From contig NC_004463.1 of NCBI RefSeq assembly GCF_000011365.1, positions 8,480,001 to 8,544,000 on the forward strand: DNA of 64,000 nucleotides, in the 5' to 3' direction. The translations under genes and the position numbers were made by a program. The notes below the pieces were generated by a model. That model had not been told where the DNA came from. It did not search any database and saw nothing but the letters and a program-made list of their open reading frames with translations. This document shows positions 1-8,330 of this stretch, one piece after another (positions within the stretch are counted from its first letter, which is position 1; each line of letters begins with the position of its first letter). This stretch comes from Bradyrhizobium diazoefficiens USDA 110. GTDB taxonomy: Bacteria > Pseudomonadota > Alphaproteobacteria > Rhizobiales > Xanthobacteraceae.

Positions 1-1791
1 AGACGTCTGGCTGCCATTGTTTGCGCCGATGTCGCCGGCTATTCGCGCATGATGGGCAGCGACGAGGCTGGCACCCATGCCGCCTTCAAGGCGCATCGCA
101 GCGCGATTCACCCCATCATCCTCAATCACGGCGGCCGCGTCGTGAAGAACACCGGCGACGGCTTCCTGCTGGAGTTCCCCTCGATCGTCGGCGCCACCGA
201 AGCCGCGATCGCGATGCAGACGCTGATGGCGGAGCGCAACCACCATCTGCCGGCTGACCGCGCCATGCAGTTCAGGCTCGGCATCCACATGGGCGACGTC
301 ATCGCCGACGAGGACGAGGTGTTCGGTGACGATGTCAACATTGCCGTCCGCCTGGAATCGGTGGCGAGCCCCGGCGGCTTCGCCATCTCGGCCAAGGCCT
401 ACAGCGAGGCGAACAAGCATCTCACCGTGCCGCTGGTCGATGGCGGCAACCATCGCTTCAAGAACATCAAGGATGCGGTCGGGGTCTGGACCTGGAAGCC
501 CGAGGGCGCACGGGCGATCGCCCCCGAGCTGAGGGAGGCCTCCGCACTCTCGCAGCAGTACCGCACCGCGATCGTCGGCGTGCTGCCCTTCGCCAATCTC
601 AGCGACGCCCAGGACGAATACTTCTCCGACGGCCTGACCGAGGATCTGATCCACGCGCTGTCGCTGCAATCCTTCTATCGGGTGCTGAGCCGCAACTCGA
701 CCTTCGCCTTCAAGGGCAAGAACACGAGCACTCGGCTGATCGCGCGCGAGATCGACGCCACCTATCTGATCCAGGGCTCGGTGCGGCGCGCCGGAGCCAA
801 GATCCGCGTCACCGCGGAGCTGATCGCGCCGGAGACCGGCGAGCAGCTCTGGACCGGGCGCTACGACCGCGACATCGGCGACTTCTTCGCGATGCAGGAC
901 GAGATCACCACCAACCTGTCCGCCGCCATCGCCACCGAGATCGTCCGCGCGGAGGCCTCGGCGCCCGCGCGGCTCTCGACCGACGTAACCGCGTGGGACC
1001 GCTTCCTCAAGGGGCTGTCGCATTACTACCGGCAGACCAAGGAGGACCTGGCCGCCGCCATCGACCTGTTCCGGGAGGCCATCGCGGTCGATCCCAAGCT
1101 GTCGATCGCGCACGCCTACCTTGCCACGATCCAGATCCAGAGCATCCAGTTCGGCTGGGTCAAGGGTACGCGGGAGATGTGGGCCGAGGCGATGAACCTC
1201 GCCGAAACCAGTGTCCGGCTCGACCCGCGCTCCTCCTTCGCGTTCTCGATCCTGTCCTGGGCCCATGCGATGGAAGGGCATTACGAGGCCGCGATGGACG
1301 CCGCCAAGCGCGCGGTCGCACTCAACCCCTACGACAACGGCGCGCGCGGCGTGCTCGGCATCTGCCATTTCGTGATCGGCGAGCACCGCGAGGCGATCGA
1401 GCTGTTTTCGATGGCCGCGCAGCGCGACAACAGCGACCCGCGCTACCAATGGGCCGCACTGAACGCGTTCAGCCATTATCTGTTGGGGCAGTATGACGCG
1501 ACCCTGTCGTGGGCCCGCGAGCAGCTCTACATCAACCCGAACCACATGCAGGCGCTGGCGATCCGAGCCGCAGCGCTGGCGCAATTGGGGCGGACCGGCG
1601 AGGCCGTCGAGGCGACCCGCGTGCTCATGGGCAACTACCCGACCCTGAATGTCGACCGCCATTTGCGCAATTTCCACTGGAAGCGGCCCGAGGACCTCGC
1701 TCATTACCGCGAGGGGCTTCTGAAGGCGGGCGTGCCGCTCGGCAAGCTGACGCTGGTCCAGAGCGACGTCAAACGCGCCGCCGAGTCCTGA
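1..1791 (+). CDS. Class III adenylate/guanylate cyclase with TolB-like and TPR domains (5' partial)
   Basis: The reading frame is open from the first base, so the true start lies upstream. The visible part opens with the class III cyclase signature ADVAGYSRMM. It continues with a KNTGDGFLLEF segment and a GDDVNIAVRLE segment, all typical of cytoplasmic rhizobial cyclases that make cAMP (or cGMP) from nucleoside triphosphate. The middle contains VGVLPFANLSD and a DYFSDGLTEDLI-like motif (TolB-like domain), followed by helical TPR-type repeats to the C-terminus. These fusions are abundant in Bradyrhizobium and probably couple a second messenger to protein-protein contacts. A paralogue with the same domain order lies at 57112-58893. 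The signal sensed is unknown. Catalytic activity is not proven because only motifs are seen. Confidence 0.88.
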   Translation, partial: RRLAAIVCADVAGYSRMMGSDEAGTHAAFKAHRSAIHPIILNHGGRVVKNTGDGFLLEFPSIVGATEAAIAMQTLMAERNHHLPADRAMQFRLGIHMGDVIADEDEVFGDDVNIAVRLESVASPGGFAISAKAYSEANKHLTVPLVDGGNHRFKNIKDAVGVWTWKPEGARAIAPELREASALSQQYRTAIVGVLPFANLSDAQDEYFSDGLTEDLIHALSLQSFYRVLSRNSTFAFKGKNTSTRLIAREIDATYLIQGSVRRAGAKIRVTAELIAPETGEQLWTGRYDRDIGDFFAMQDEITTNLSAAIATEIVRAEASAPARLSTDVTAWDRFLKGLSHYYRQTKEDLAAAIDLFREAIAVDPKLSIAHAYLATIQIQSIQFGWVKGTREMWAEAMNLAETSVRLDPRSSFAFSILSWAHAMEGHYEAAMDAAKRAVALNPYDNGARGVLGICHFVIGEHREAIELFSMAAQRDNSDPRYQWAALNAFSHYLLGQYDATLSWAREQLYINPNHMQALAIRAAALAQLGRTGEAVEATRVLMGNYPTLNVDRHLRNFHWKRPEDLAHYREGLLKAGVPLGKLTLVQSDVKRAAES

Positions 1792-1977
1792 CAGGCGGAC
1801 TGCGGCCGCGCGACGATCTCTCGTCCGCTCTTGTTGACAGCACAGTGAATTCAGCCACACTTTGTCACACGCTGAAGTAGTATAGTCGGCGGCGGCCGCG
1901 CTGGCTGTTTGTTAGGACTTTCCGCGCTTGATCGGCGCGTCTGATTTTCACGATTCGCCGTTTTCAGGAATTGGGCC

Positions 1978-4776
1978 ATGCATCACCCCGCCTCGAAGCC
2001 CCCCTTCGACCCCTCGATCGGGGTCTCGCCGAACAATCCCTGTCCATTCCTGCGCGGCCTCGTCGGCGAAGGCTTCGTCGACGGCGGGACCGTCCCGCTC
2101 AACACGCTGTCGCAGACCATCGCGAATGCGAGCGGCGAGACGGGGCTGATGAAGAGCTGGGCCCGGATCCAGGTCCGCGGCGTTGCGCTCATCGCCAACG
2201 GATTTAGCCACATCCTGAAAAGCATCCGGTCGGGCCCGCAGCTCGACGAACTGCGCGGTGGCCCTCTGGACAAGCGCGGCGCCGGCTCGCGCGTCCTCGG
2301 CGTCGACGGCAAGGTCAACGAGGACGAGATCGCGCGGCTCCAGAGCTTCGGCCGGACCTACACCGATCCGGACACCGGCAGCAGCGAGCCCGGCCTCAAC
2401 GCTGCGGAAATCAAGACCTTCATGCACGAGAACCTCAAGCGCGCAGGCAGCGCCGTGCGCTGGTACTACCCCGTGCTGATGCAGTTCGAATGGCCCGTCC
2501 TGCTGAAGATCATGGGCAAGGGCACGGGTAAGGAGGATCGCTATCTCAGCGTCGCCGACGTGCGCACGCTGCTGAACGCGCGCCAATTCCCCGACCGCAT
2601 CAACCAGCGGATTTTATCGCAGCCGCTGCTGTCATCCTGCGCGCTCAGGTTTCGCTGGGCTCTCGGGATCATAGCGTTCCTGTTCGCGGCCGCTCTTGTC
2701 GCGCTCGTGGCGGTCGCCGAATTCCCCGACCAGGTCCGCGCCATGCTGCCGCAGAAGGGAGTCCTCGCACAGCTGCTGCCGCCGCCCTTGCCAAAACTCC
2801 CGGAGACGACGGCGGCCTTCTGGCTCGAGCAGAACTGGTCGCTGGAGGACCGGCACTGGTTCCACCACACCAGCCAGGGCACCGCGACCTTTCCGGTTCC
2901 CTACACCTGGTTCATGGCGCTGGAGCAGCCGCGTCTTCGCCTGTTCTCACGCCCCGGCATGGTGAAGGACAGCGCCTATCTCGAGCGCTTCGGCTTCATC
3001 CAGAGCCCGCAATCCATCAAGACCGACGCAACCACGCTGCGGAGCTTCGGCTACGCCAACGTCTACGACACGACGCAGCCGAAGAGCCTGTCGACCGATT
3101 GGTCGCCGGTCGAGAATGTCGACGGCCTGCCGGTCGGCTTCGCGCGGATGACGGGTGTCGTCGATCCCGCGACCGGCCGCCGCGAGGAAGACAAGATCGG
3201 GCTGACCTGCGCCGCCTGCCACACCGGGCACGTGCGCTACAAGGGCGTGGACGTGCGCTTCGACGGCGGCCCGGCCATGACCGACCTGAAGAAGCTCGAG
3301 AGCGTGACCGGGCTCTCGATCGCCTACACGCTCTACGTGCCGTTCCGCTTCAAGCGGTTCGCCGACCGCGTACTCGGCCCCGATGCGAGCGACGCCGACC
3401 GCAATGCGCTCAAGCAGAGCCTCAAGGCGACCCTCACATTCCTGCTCGACTGGCAAAAGGGTTACGACAAGACGATCGCCGGCAAGAAGACCTGGGACGG
3501 CAAGCAGCAAAAGGACACGGAAGAAGGCTTCGGCCGTCTCGATGCGCTCAATCGCATCGGCAACCAGGTGTTCTCCCAGGATTTCGCGCTGAGCGGGGTC
3601 AAGGGATTCGAGAAGAACCTGCATGCCCAGGACGCGCCGGTCAGCTTCCCTCCGATCTGGACCGTGCCGTGGCTCAAATTCGCGCAGTACGATGCCTCGA
3701 TCGAGCAGCCGCTGATCCGCAATGCCGGCGAGGCGCTCGGCGTGACGGCGCTGCTCAACCTGTCCGACGCCTATCCCAAGGACAGGCTTTACCGGTCCTC
3801 GGCCGATGTCACCAACCTGCACTGGATCGAGAGTCTGCTGGCGGGCCCCGATCCCTACGCGCAGAAGAAGCTCGGCGGACTGACCTCGCCGAGATGGCCT
3901 TCGCAGATTCTCGGCGACGACTGGAAGATCAATCCGGACCGCGTCAAGAGCGGCCGCAAGCTCTACGCCAAGATCTGCGTGGAGTGCCACCTCGGTCCCG
4001 TCAACGATCCCGAGTTCGACAAGGAGTTTCCGCAGGAGAGCGTGTGGTCGTCGTCGCGCTGGGAGCGCATCGGCGACGAGATGGTGCTCAACCCGATCCA
4101 GAAGAGCGTCACGGGCATGGGGACGGATTCCGCCCAGGCCAGAGTCCTGGAGAAGCGGACGGTCTCGGTGCCGGGCTTCCTCGATCTGAATCCGACACGC
4201 ATCCTCGGCGACCAATGGAAATGCACCAACCTGCCGGAGACGACCTCGACCGAAATGCCCTATTCGGTTGGGCTGATGGCGATCGTCGACATCGTCAGCC
4301 GAAAGGCGATGAATGACGCTCAAATCCCGCCCGACGCGCAGAAGCGCTGGTGGGGCGCCCGCGCCAATTGTCCCAATCCCGGGCCGCAGCCGCCGGATCC
4401 CAAGGAGCCCGGTCCCTGGTATCGCGCGCGCCCGCTGAACGGGGTGTGGGCCACCGCGCCCTATCTCCACAACGGTTCAGTGCCCTCGCTGGACTGGATG
4501 CTGCGGCCTGCTGCCGAGCGACCCAAGAAATTCTGCATGGGCCAGCGCGACTACGATCCGAAGCTGGTCGGCTTCGCCGTCGTCGAGGGCGAGCGCTGCA
4601 AGACCGGAGAAACGCAGTTCTCGACCACCTGGCCCGACGGCACCGAGATCAACGGCAACAGCAATCTCGGCCATTCGTTCGAGGGCAAGGGGCCGCCGCA
4701 CAAGGACGGCGTCGTCGGCCGCCTGCTGGAAGAAGAAGAGCGCAAGGACCTGATCGAGTATCTGAAGACGCTGTAG
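1978..4776 (+). CDS. Membrane-anchored di-haem cytochrome c, peroxidase/RoxA-like, with N-terminal extension
   Basis: This 932-residue protein has two covalent haem c motifs, CAACH (C411-H415) and CVECH (C667-H671). Near residue 828 it has a PYLHNGSVPSL motif, typical of the di-haem cytochrome c peroxidase/rubber-oxygenase (RoxA) superfamily. A single hydrophobic segment at about 225-247 should anchor it in the inner membrane with the haem part in the periplasm. The first ~220 residues lie before this anchor and would be cytoplasmic. They include NPCPFLRGLVGEGF, loosely like the start of family-2 haem peroxidases, and an EF-hand-like DGKVNEDEI; neither resemblance is decisive. Family members use peroxide or O2; the substrate here is unknown. 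The ATG at 1978 is the first in frame after a stop-rich leader. It is probably a single-gene unit. Confidence 0.85.
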   Translation: MHHPASKPPFDPSIGVSPNNPCPFLRGLVGEGFVDGGTVPLNTLSQTIANASGETGLMKSWARIQVRGVALIANGFSHILKSIRSGPQLDELRGGPLDKRGAGSRVLGVDGKVNEDEIARLQSFGRTYTDPDTGSSEPGLNAAEIKTFMHENLKRAGSAVRWYYPVLMQFEWPVLLKIMGKGTGKEDRYLSVADVRTLLNARQFPDRINQRILSQPLLSSCALRFRWALGIIAFLFAAALVALVAVAEFPDQVRAMLPQKGVLAQLLPPPLPKLPETTAAFWLEQNWSLEDRHWFHHTSQGTATFPVPYTWFMALEQPRLRLFSRPGMVKDSAYLERFGFIQSPQSIKTDATTLRSFGYANVYDTTQPKSLSTDWSPVENVDGLPVGFARMTGVVDPATGRREEDKIGLTCAACHTGHVRYKGVDVRFDGGPAMTDLKKLESVTGLSIAYTLYVPFRFKRFADRVLGPDASDADRNALKQSLKATLTFLLDWQKGYDKTIAGKKTWDGKQQKDTEEGFGRLDALNRIGNQVFSQDFALSGVKGFEKNLHAQDAPVSFPPIWTVPWLKFAQYDASIEQPLIRNAGEALGVTALLNLSDAYPKDRLYRSSADVTNLHWIESLLAGPDPYAQKKLGGLTSPRWPSQILGDDWKINPDRVKSGRKLYAKICVECHLGPVNDPEFDKEFPQESVWSSSRWERIGDEMVLNPIQKSVTGMGTDSAQARVLEKRTVSVPGFLDLNPTRILGDQWKCTNLPETTSTEMPYSVGLMAIVDIVSRKAMNDAQIPPDAQKRWWGARANCPNPGPQPPDPKEPGPWYRARPLNGVWATAPYLHNGSVPSLDWMLRPAAERPKKFCMGQRDYDPKLVGFAVVEGERCKTGETQFSTTWPDGTEINGNSNLGHSFEGKGPPHKDGVVGRLLEEEERKDLIEYLKTL

Positions 4777-4790
4777 CGCGGTCCTTTCAC

Positions 4791-4842
4791 CTCTCCCCGC
4801 ATCCGCCTTCGTTGAAGCTTCAGCGGACAAGAGCGGGGCGAG
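4791..4842. repeat. Palindromic intergenic element
   Basis: The arms CTCTCCCCGC and GCGGGGCGAG pair with one mismatch. Inside them is a smaller nested stem (CCGC/GCGG, CTTC/GAAG). It lies just after the cytochrome gene and before the convergent hydrolase gene, so it may also act as a bidirectional transcript end. It has no T-run. Confidence 0.5.
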
Positions 4843-4863
4843 GGAGCGCACCGTCACTGCCGC

Positions 4864-5811
4864 TCACTTGAACAGCGGCGTGCCCGGCACGAAGGCGTCG
4901 AAGGCGGCCCAGAACTGGGAGCGGTAGCGGTCCTGCTCCTGGAGGATCTCGTGCTTCGAGCCGGCGATCACGAGATGGGAGCCGGCGCGCAAATGGTAGG
5001 CGAACTCCTCGATCGCGGCGGTCGAAACCACGGTGTCGCTGGAGGCCGCCAGCATCAGGATCGGCTGGCGGATCTCGGAGGGGTAGTTCATGCCCTTGAA
5101 GGTGTGCATGGCGCGGAAGGCGCTATCGGCCCAGGCGACCGTCGGTGACGCCAGCCCGAGCGTCGGATCCTCCTCCAGGATCGCGGCGTTGCGCGCATAA
5201 CGCACGGGATCGCTGGTCAGGGGATTGTTGATGAAGGGATCGAGCCCGGTGATGCGGTCGCTGCCGCCGGGAACATAGCGGCCGCCCATCCCCATCAGGC
5301 GCATCGTCTTCAGAAGCGCCCGCGACGGAAACGAGGTGGTGCGGCCTGGCAGGTCGATCATCGGCGCCGACAGCACCATGCGGTCGAACCAGCGCTTGCC
5401 CGCATGCGCAACGCGCAGCAACACCGTACCGCCCATGGAGTGGGCGAGCGCGAAGAAGGGCGGCGGGCAATCCGGCAGCACCACCTGCTGCACGAAGGTC
5501 TCGACGTCGATTTCGAAATCGGCGAAGTCGCGCACATAGCCCTTGCGCGGATCGCGCAGGCGGCGCGAGGAGTGGCCCTGCCCGCGCCAGTCGATCATCG
5601 CCACCGCAAAGCCGCGGTCGCGCAGGTCGCGCACGGTCTCGAAATATTTCTCGATCTGCTCGCTGCGTCCGGTGAAGACGCAGACCGTGCCCTTGCGGTT
5701 CGCCGGCGGCGCCCAGCGCGCAAAGCGCAGCTCGGCGCCATCGGGTGTCTTGATGGTGCCGCTGACGACGTCTTCGGGAACGGGATTGGACGGAATCGAG
5801 ATCAGCGTCAT
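4864..5811 (-). CDS. Alpha/beta hydrolase (lysophospholipase / monoacylglycerol lipase type)
   Basis: This is a 315-residue serine hydrolase of the PldB-like alpha/beta family, probably acting on lysophospholipids or monoacylglycerols; substrate is inferred from family only. The nucleophile elbow is AHSMGG (family consensus GxSxG, first Gly replaced by Ala as often seen in this group). Upstream is the oxyanion region with FTGRSEQIEKY and the DWRGQGHSSR motif. A late Asp (ASSDTVV) and His (GSKHEIL) complete the likely triad. No signal peptide is present. The ATG at 5811 is preferred over an in-frame TTG 24 bases upstream; neither has a clear ribosome-binding site. It is divergent from the small heat-shock gene. 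Confidence 0.85.
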   Translation of the reverse strand: MTLISIPSNPVPEDVVSGTIKTPDGAELRFARWAPPANRKGTVCVFTGRSEQIEKYFETVRDLRDRGFAVAMIDWRGQGHSSRRLRDPRKGYVRDFADFEIDVETFVQQVVLPDCPPPFFALAHSMGGTVLLRVAHAGKRWFDRMVLSAPMIDLPGRTTSFPSRALLKTMRLMGMGGRYVPGGSDRITGLDPFINNPLTSDPVRYARNAAILEEDPTLGLASPTVAWADSAFRAMHTFKGMNYPSEIRQPILMLAASSDTVVSTAAIEEFAYHLRAGSHLVIAGSKHEILQEQDRYRSQFWAAFDAFVPGTPLFK

Positions 5812-5871
5812 TGGGCGAGAAATGCTGAAAATCAAGGGCGGGAGCGCCGAAAAGGCGCAAGTTGCCGCCCT

Positions 5872-5899
5872 CTTGAACGCCGTTCCCTTGAACCCATAT
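5872..5899 (+). promoter_or_regulatory. RpoH (sigma-32) type promoter for the small heat-shock gene
   Basis: CTTGAAC at 5872-5878 and CCCATAT at 5893-5899 are separated by 14 bases. This matches the classical heat-shock sigma factor consensus (CTTGAAA, 11-16 bases, CCCATNT) at nearly every position. Transcription would start near 5906, giving a leader of about 112 nt ahead of the hsp20 start. Confidence 0.8.
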
Positions 5900-5905
5900 C
5901 ACCAT

Positions 5906-6021
5906 GGTGCAGGCCGCTACCAGTGTTTCGGAACCGGAACATCAGGCTGCACACAGACTAAAGCCCGGCCCGATTGGCGGGCGGGTTACCAAACAGTCGC
6001 TCAATGGAGGACTTGACCATG
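5906..6021 (+). ncRNA. ROSE-type RNA thermometer in the hsp20 leader
   Basis: The leader folds into three successive stems. Stem one pairs GTGCAG-CC (5907-5915) with GG-CTGCAC (5945-5952) around one bulged G. Stem two pairs CCCG-CCCG (5964-5972) with CGGGCGGG (5978-5985), again with one bulged G. Stem three pairs AGTCGCTC (5995-6002) with GAGGACT (6007-6013), leaving G5999 unpaired and burying the ribosome-binding site GGAGG. The anti-Shine-Dalgarno strand UCGCU with its extra G is the hallmark UYGCU motif of ROSE elements, which melt on heat shock and free the start codon. This is seen directly; temperature response is inferred from the family. Confidence 0.85.
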
Positions 6022-6489
6022 CGTACCTACGATCTCACCCCCTTCTATCGTTCCACCGTCGGCTTCGACCGCCTCTTCAACCTGCTCGACCAGGCCGGTT
6101 CGGACGGCAGCCCCGGTTATCCCCCCTACAACATCGAGCGCACCGGCGAGAACGCCTACCGCATCACCGTTGCGGTCTCGGGCTTTGCCAAGGATGAGCT
6201 TTCGATCGTCGCGAAGGAAAACACGCTGACGATCAAGGGCGAGAAAGTCGCAAACGAGAACTCGAAGTCCGAAGTGATTTACCGCGGCATCGCCGCGCGT
6301 GCCTTCGAGCGCGCCTTCCAGCTTGCCGATTTCGTGCAGGTGAAGGACGCCTCGCTCGAGAACGGGCTGCTTCACGTCGATCTCGTCCGCGAGATTCCCG
6401 AAGCCAAGAAGCCGCGCCAGATCGCGATCAACGCCGGCGCGCCCAAGGCGCAGGTGATCGAGAACTCGGCCGCGCAAGTCGCCGCGTAA
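6019..6489 (+). CDS. Small heat-shock protein, Hsp20/alpha-crystallin family
   Basis: This 156-residue ATP-independent holdase binds unfolding proteins in the cytoplasm and hands them to the DnaK and ClpB systems. The N-terminal arm starts MRTYDLTPFYRSTVGFDRLF, typical of rhizobial class A small heat-shock proteins. The alpha-crystallin domain follows, with the AFERAFQL segment and ENGLLHVDLVRE near its end. A C-terminal IAI tripeptide (I-x-I motif) serves in oligomer contacts. The ATG at 6019 is chosen because GGAGG lies 8 bases upstream and is sequestered by the thermometer; an in-frame start 45 bases earlier would lie inside the thermometer. Control is dual: an RpoH-type promoter and a ROSE element. 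Confidence 0.95.
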   Translation: MRTYDLTPFYRSTVGFDRLFNLLDQAGSDGSPGYPPYNIERTGENAYRITVAVSGFAKDELSIVAKENTLTIKGEKVANENSKSEVIYRGIAARAFERAFQLADFVQVKDASLENGLLHVDLVREIPEAKKPRQIAINAGAPKAQVIENSAAQVAA

Positions 6490-6518
6490 AACACGCACGC
6501 CACTTCCAGGTTGCGAAA

Positions 6519-6546
6519 ACGCCCCGGTGCCCCGGGGCGTTTTTTT
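6519..6546 (+). terminator. Intrinsic terminator after hsp20
   Basis: A 9-bp GC stem (ACGCCCCGG / CCGGGGCGT) with a TGCC loop is followed by seven T residues. This is a strong rho-independent terminator shape. Confidence 0.9.
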
Positions 6547-6642
6547 CGTTTGCACCGCATCACAGACTGGTGAGCCTCGTAACAGCGCGGCCTCTCCCTC
6601 CGTCCTTTGGGCATCGAACCCAAAACAAGACGGAGAACGATC

Positions 6643-7413
6643 ATGACACTTTGGCGCAGCCTTTTCGTCGCCGCGAGCCTGCTGGCGGCTCCCCTCAGCC
6701 TCGCTCACGCACAGAGCCCGCAAGCCGTGAAGGCCAAGAACGTCGTGCTGGTGCACGGCGCCTGGGCCGACGGATCGAGCTGGTCCGAGGTGATCCCGAT
6801 CCTCCAGGCCGCCGGCCTTCACGTGACCGCCGTGCAGAATCCGCTGTCGTCGCTTGCGGACTCGGTCGAGGCGACCAAGCGCGCGCTGGCCGAGCAGGAC
6901 GGGCCGACCGTGCTGGTCGCGCATTCCTGGGGCGGCACCGTGATCAGCCAGGTCGGCACCGACCCGAAGGTCACCGGCCTCGTCTATGTCGCCGCACGCG
7001 CGCCCGATGCCAACGAGGATTTCGTCGCGCTGTCGAAGCAATTCCCGACCGGCCCGGTGCGCGCCGGCATCATCGAGCGCGACGGCTACACCAAGCTCTC
7101 GGAAGACGCCTTCCTGAAATATTTCGCCAATGGCGTGAAGCCGGAACGGGCCAAGGAGCTCTATGCCGTGCAATGGCCGACCGCGGCCTCGATCTTCGCC
7201 GGCCGCACCACGGAAGCTGCATGGCACGCCAAGCCGAGCTGGTACGCGGTGTCGAAGAACGACGACACCATCAATCCGGACTTCGAGCGCTTCCTCGCCA
7301 AGCGCATGAACGCAACGACGATCGAGCTCGATGCCGGCCACCTCTCGCTGGTGTCGCATCCGAAGGACGTGGCGAACCTGATCCTGGAAGCTGCGGGGTA
7401 TCCGCGGAGCTGA
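6643..7413 (+). CDS. Exported alpha/beta hydrolase (esterase, EstC / salicylate-esterase-like)
   Basis: This 256-residue protein begins with a cleavable signal peptide ending near LSLAHAQ, so it is probably periplasmic. The mature part starts KNVVLVHGAWADGSSW, the HG oxyanion motif of the methyl-ester esterase/hydroxynitrile-lyase-like hydrolases. The nucleophile elbow is AHSWGGTV. The likely acid and His are in NDDTINPDF and GHLSLVSHP. Homologues hydrolyse small esters; the substrate here is unknown. The ATG at 6643 has GGAG 8 bases upstream, and an earlier in-frame ATG at 6607 would spoil the signal peptide. It has its own transcription unit between two terminator-like hairpins. Confidence 0.88.
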   Translation: MTLWRSLFVAASLLAAPLSLAHAQSPQAVKAKNVVLVHGAWADGSSWSEVIPILQAAGLHVTAVQNPLSSLADSVEATKRALAEQDGPTVLVAHSWGGTVISQVGTDPKVTGLVYVAARAPDANEDFVALSKQFPTGPVRAGIIERDGYTKLSEDAFLKYFANGVKPERAKELYAVQWPTAASIFAGRTTEAAWHAKPSWYAVSKNDDTINPDFERFLAKRMNATTIELDAGHLSLVSHPKDVANLILEAAGYPRS

Positions 7414-7438
7414 GAGGCGATTCTCACGATGCAAAAAA

Positions 7439-7460
7439 GGCGCCTGAAATCTCAGGCGCC
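7439..7460. terminator. Bidirectional hairpin terminator
   Basis: A 9-bp perfect stem GGCGCCTGA / TCAGGCGCC has a run of six A on its left and a short AT-rich stretch on its right. It sits between two convergent genes and could end both transcripts. Confidence 0.7.
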
Positions 7461-7480
7461 ATTTATCTTTGCTCCAACAT

Positions 7481-7502
7481 CGTCCTGGCGAAAGCCAGGA
7501 CG
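7481..7502. repeat. Short palindrome with GAAA loop
   Basis: CGTCCTGGC and GCCAGGACG pair perfectly around a GAAA loop. It resembles the short REP-like hairpins scattered in Bradyrhizobium intergenic regions. It lies downstream of both neighbouring genes. Confidence 0.5.
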
Positions 7503-7547
7503 ACACCGAAAATGTCGTGAGCGCCGTCGCGCCAAACGAACTGCGCG

Positions 7548-8330
7548 CTAATCCAGTCCCTGCGCGGCCGGCATGTCCTGCGTCGGCAGAATCGTCGCGG
7601 CGGGCTTCGTCTGACCCACTGTCGGCGCAGCGGCCTGCGGCGCGGCCTCGGCGGGCTTGGCCTGCACGGCAGCGGTCTGCTGCGCGGGCTGTGCCTGCGG
7701 TGCTTGAGCTTGCGGCGCCTGGGCCTGCTGTACCGCAGGCTCGGCCGGCTTCGCTGCCGCGACCGGCGTCTCGCCGCGCTGCGGAGCCGCCTTGGGCAGC
7801 GGCACCGTGCGCCTTGCGACATGCGGGATCGAGGCCGGCGGGCGCGGCGGGCCGCTGCGGACCACGGTCGGCGGCGGCAGCGCGCTTTGCGGGCCGTAGG
7901 GCGCGACCGTGGGCTGCTCATAGGCCGGTGCCATGCCGTAGGCATCGGCGGCGGGCATGAAGCGGATGATCCGGCCGTCGCGGGCGTCGATCACGAGCCG
8001 GCCGTCGTCGCCGCGGCGGTCGATCACCGAGATGGTGTAGACGCTGCCGCGCAGCCGCGGGATGCCGAGCGGCGAGAAGCCGTTGTCGCGCAGCACCGCA
8101 TAGACCTCGGTGGCCGGCAGCAGCGCCGGGCCGCGTTCCTCGTAGCCATAGCCATAGCCGTATCGCGGCGGCGGAGGCGGCGCGGCATCCGGTGGCGCAT
8201 AGGGCCGGTCGAAATCCGACACGGCGATCGTGGCCCCTCCCGCAATACCGTTGGCCGGAACTTGCGCCCCTGCCGCGGTCACAGCCAGCGCCAGCGCGGC
8301 GGCGGCCACACATCCTGTGAAAAACTTCAT
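7548..8330 (-). CDS. Exported Pro/Gln/Ala-rich protein with a PepSY-like segment
   Basis: This 260-residue protein has a signal peptide (MKFFTGCVAAAALALAVTAAGAQ). A Pro/Tyr/Gly-rich stretch follows, then a compact segment (about residues 70-125) reading VYAVLRDNGFSPLG...GRLVIDARDGRIIRF, which resembles a PepSY-type fold. The last ~90 residues are low-complexity PQA repeats such as QAPQAQAPQAQ. It is probably periplasmic or envelope-bound. I do not recognise a specific function. The ATG at 8330 is selected because only it gives an N-terminal signal peptide. Similar proteins recur in Bradyrhizobium genomes. Confidence 0.8.
   Translation of the reverse strand: MKFFTGCVAAAALALAVTAAGAQVPANGIAGGATIAVSDFDRPYAPPDAAPPPPPRYGYGYGYEERGPALLPATEVYAVLRDNGFSPLGIPRLRGSVYTISVIDRRGDDGRLVIDARDGRIIRFMPAADAYGMAPAYEQPTVAPYGPQSALPPPTVVRSGPPRPPASIPHVARRTVPLPKAAPQRGETPVAAAKPAEPAVQQAQAPQAQAPQAQPAQQTAAVQAKPAEAAPQAAAPTVGQTKPAATILPTQDMPAAQGLD

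Noticed and set aside
2947..4470. 507-residue minus-strand frame inside the cytochrome gene
   Set aside because: Shadow of the di-haem cytochrome frame; no motif, no ribosome-binding site.
6001..7506. 501-residue minus-strand frame opposite hsp20 and the secreted hydrolase
   Set aside because: Crosses a strong terminator and two well-supported genes.
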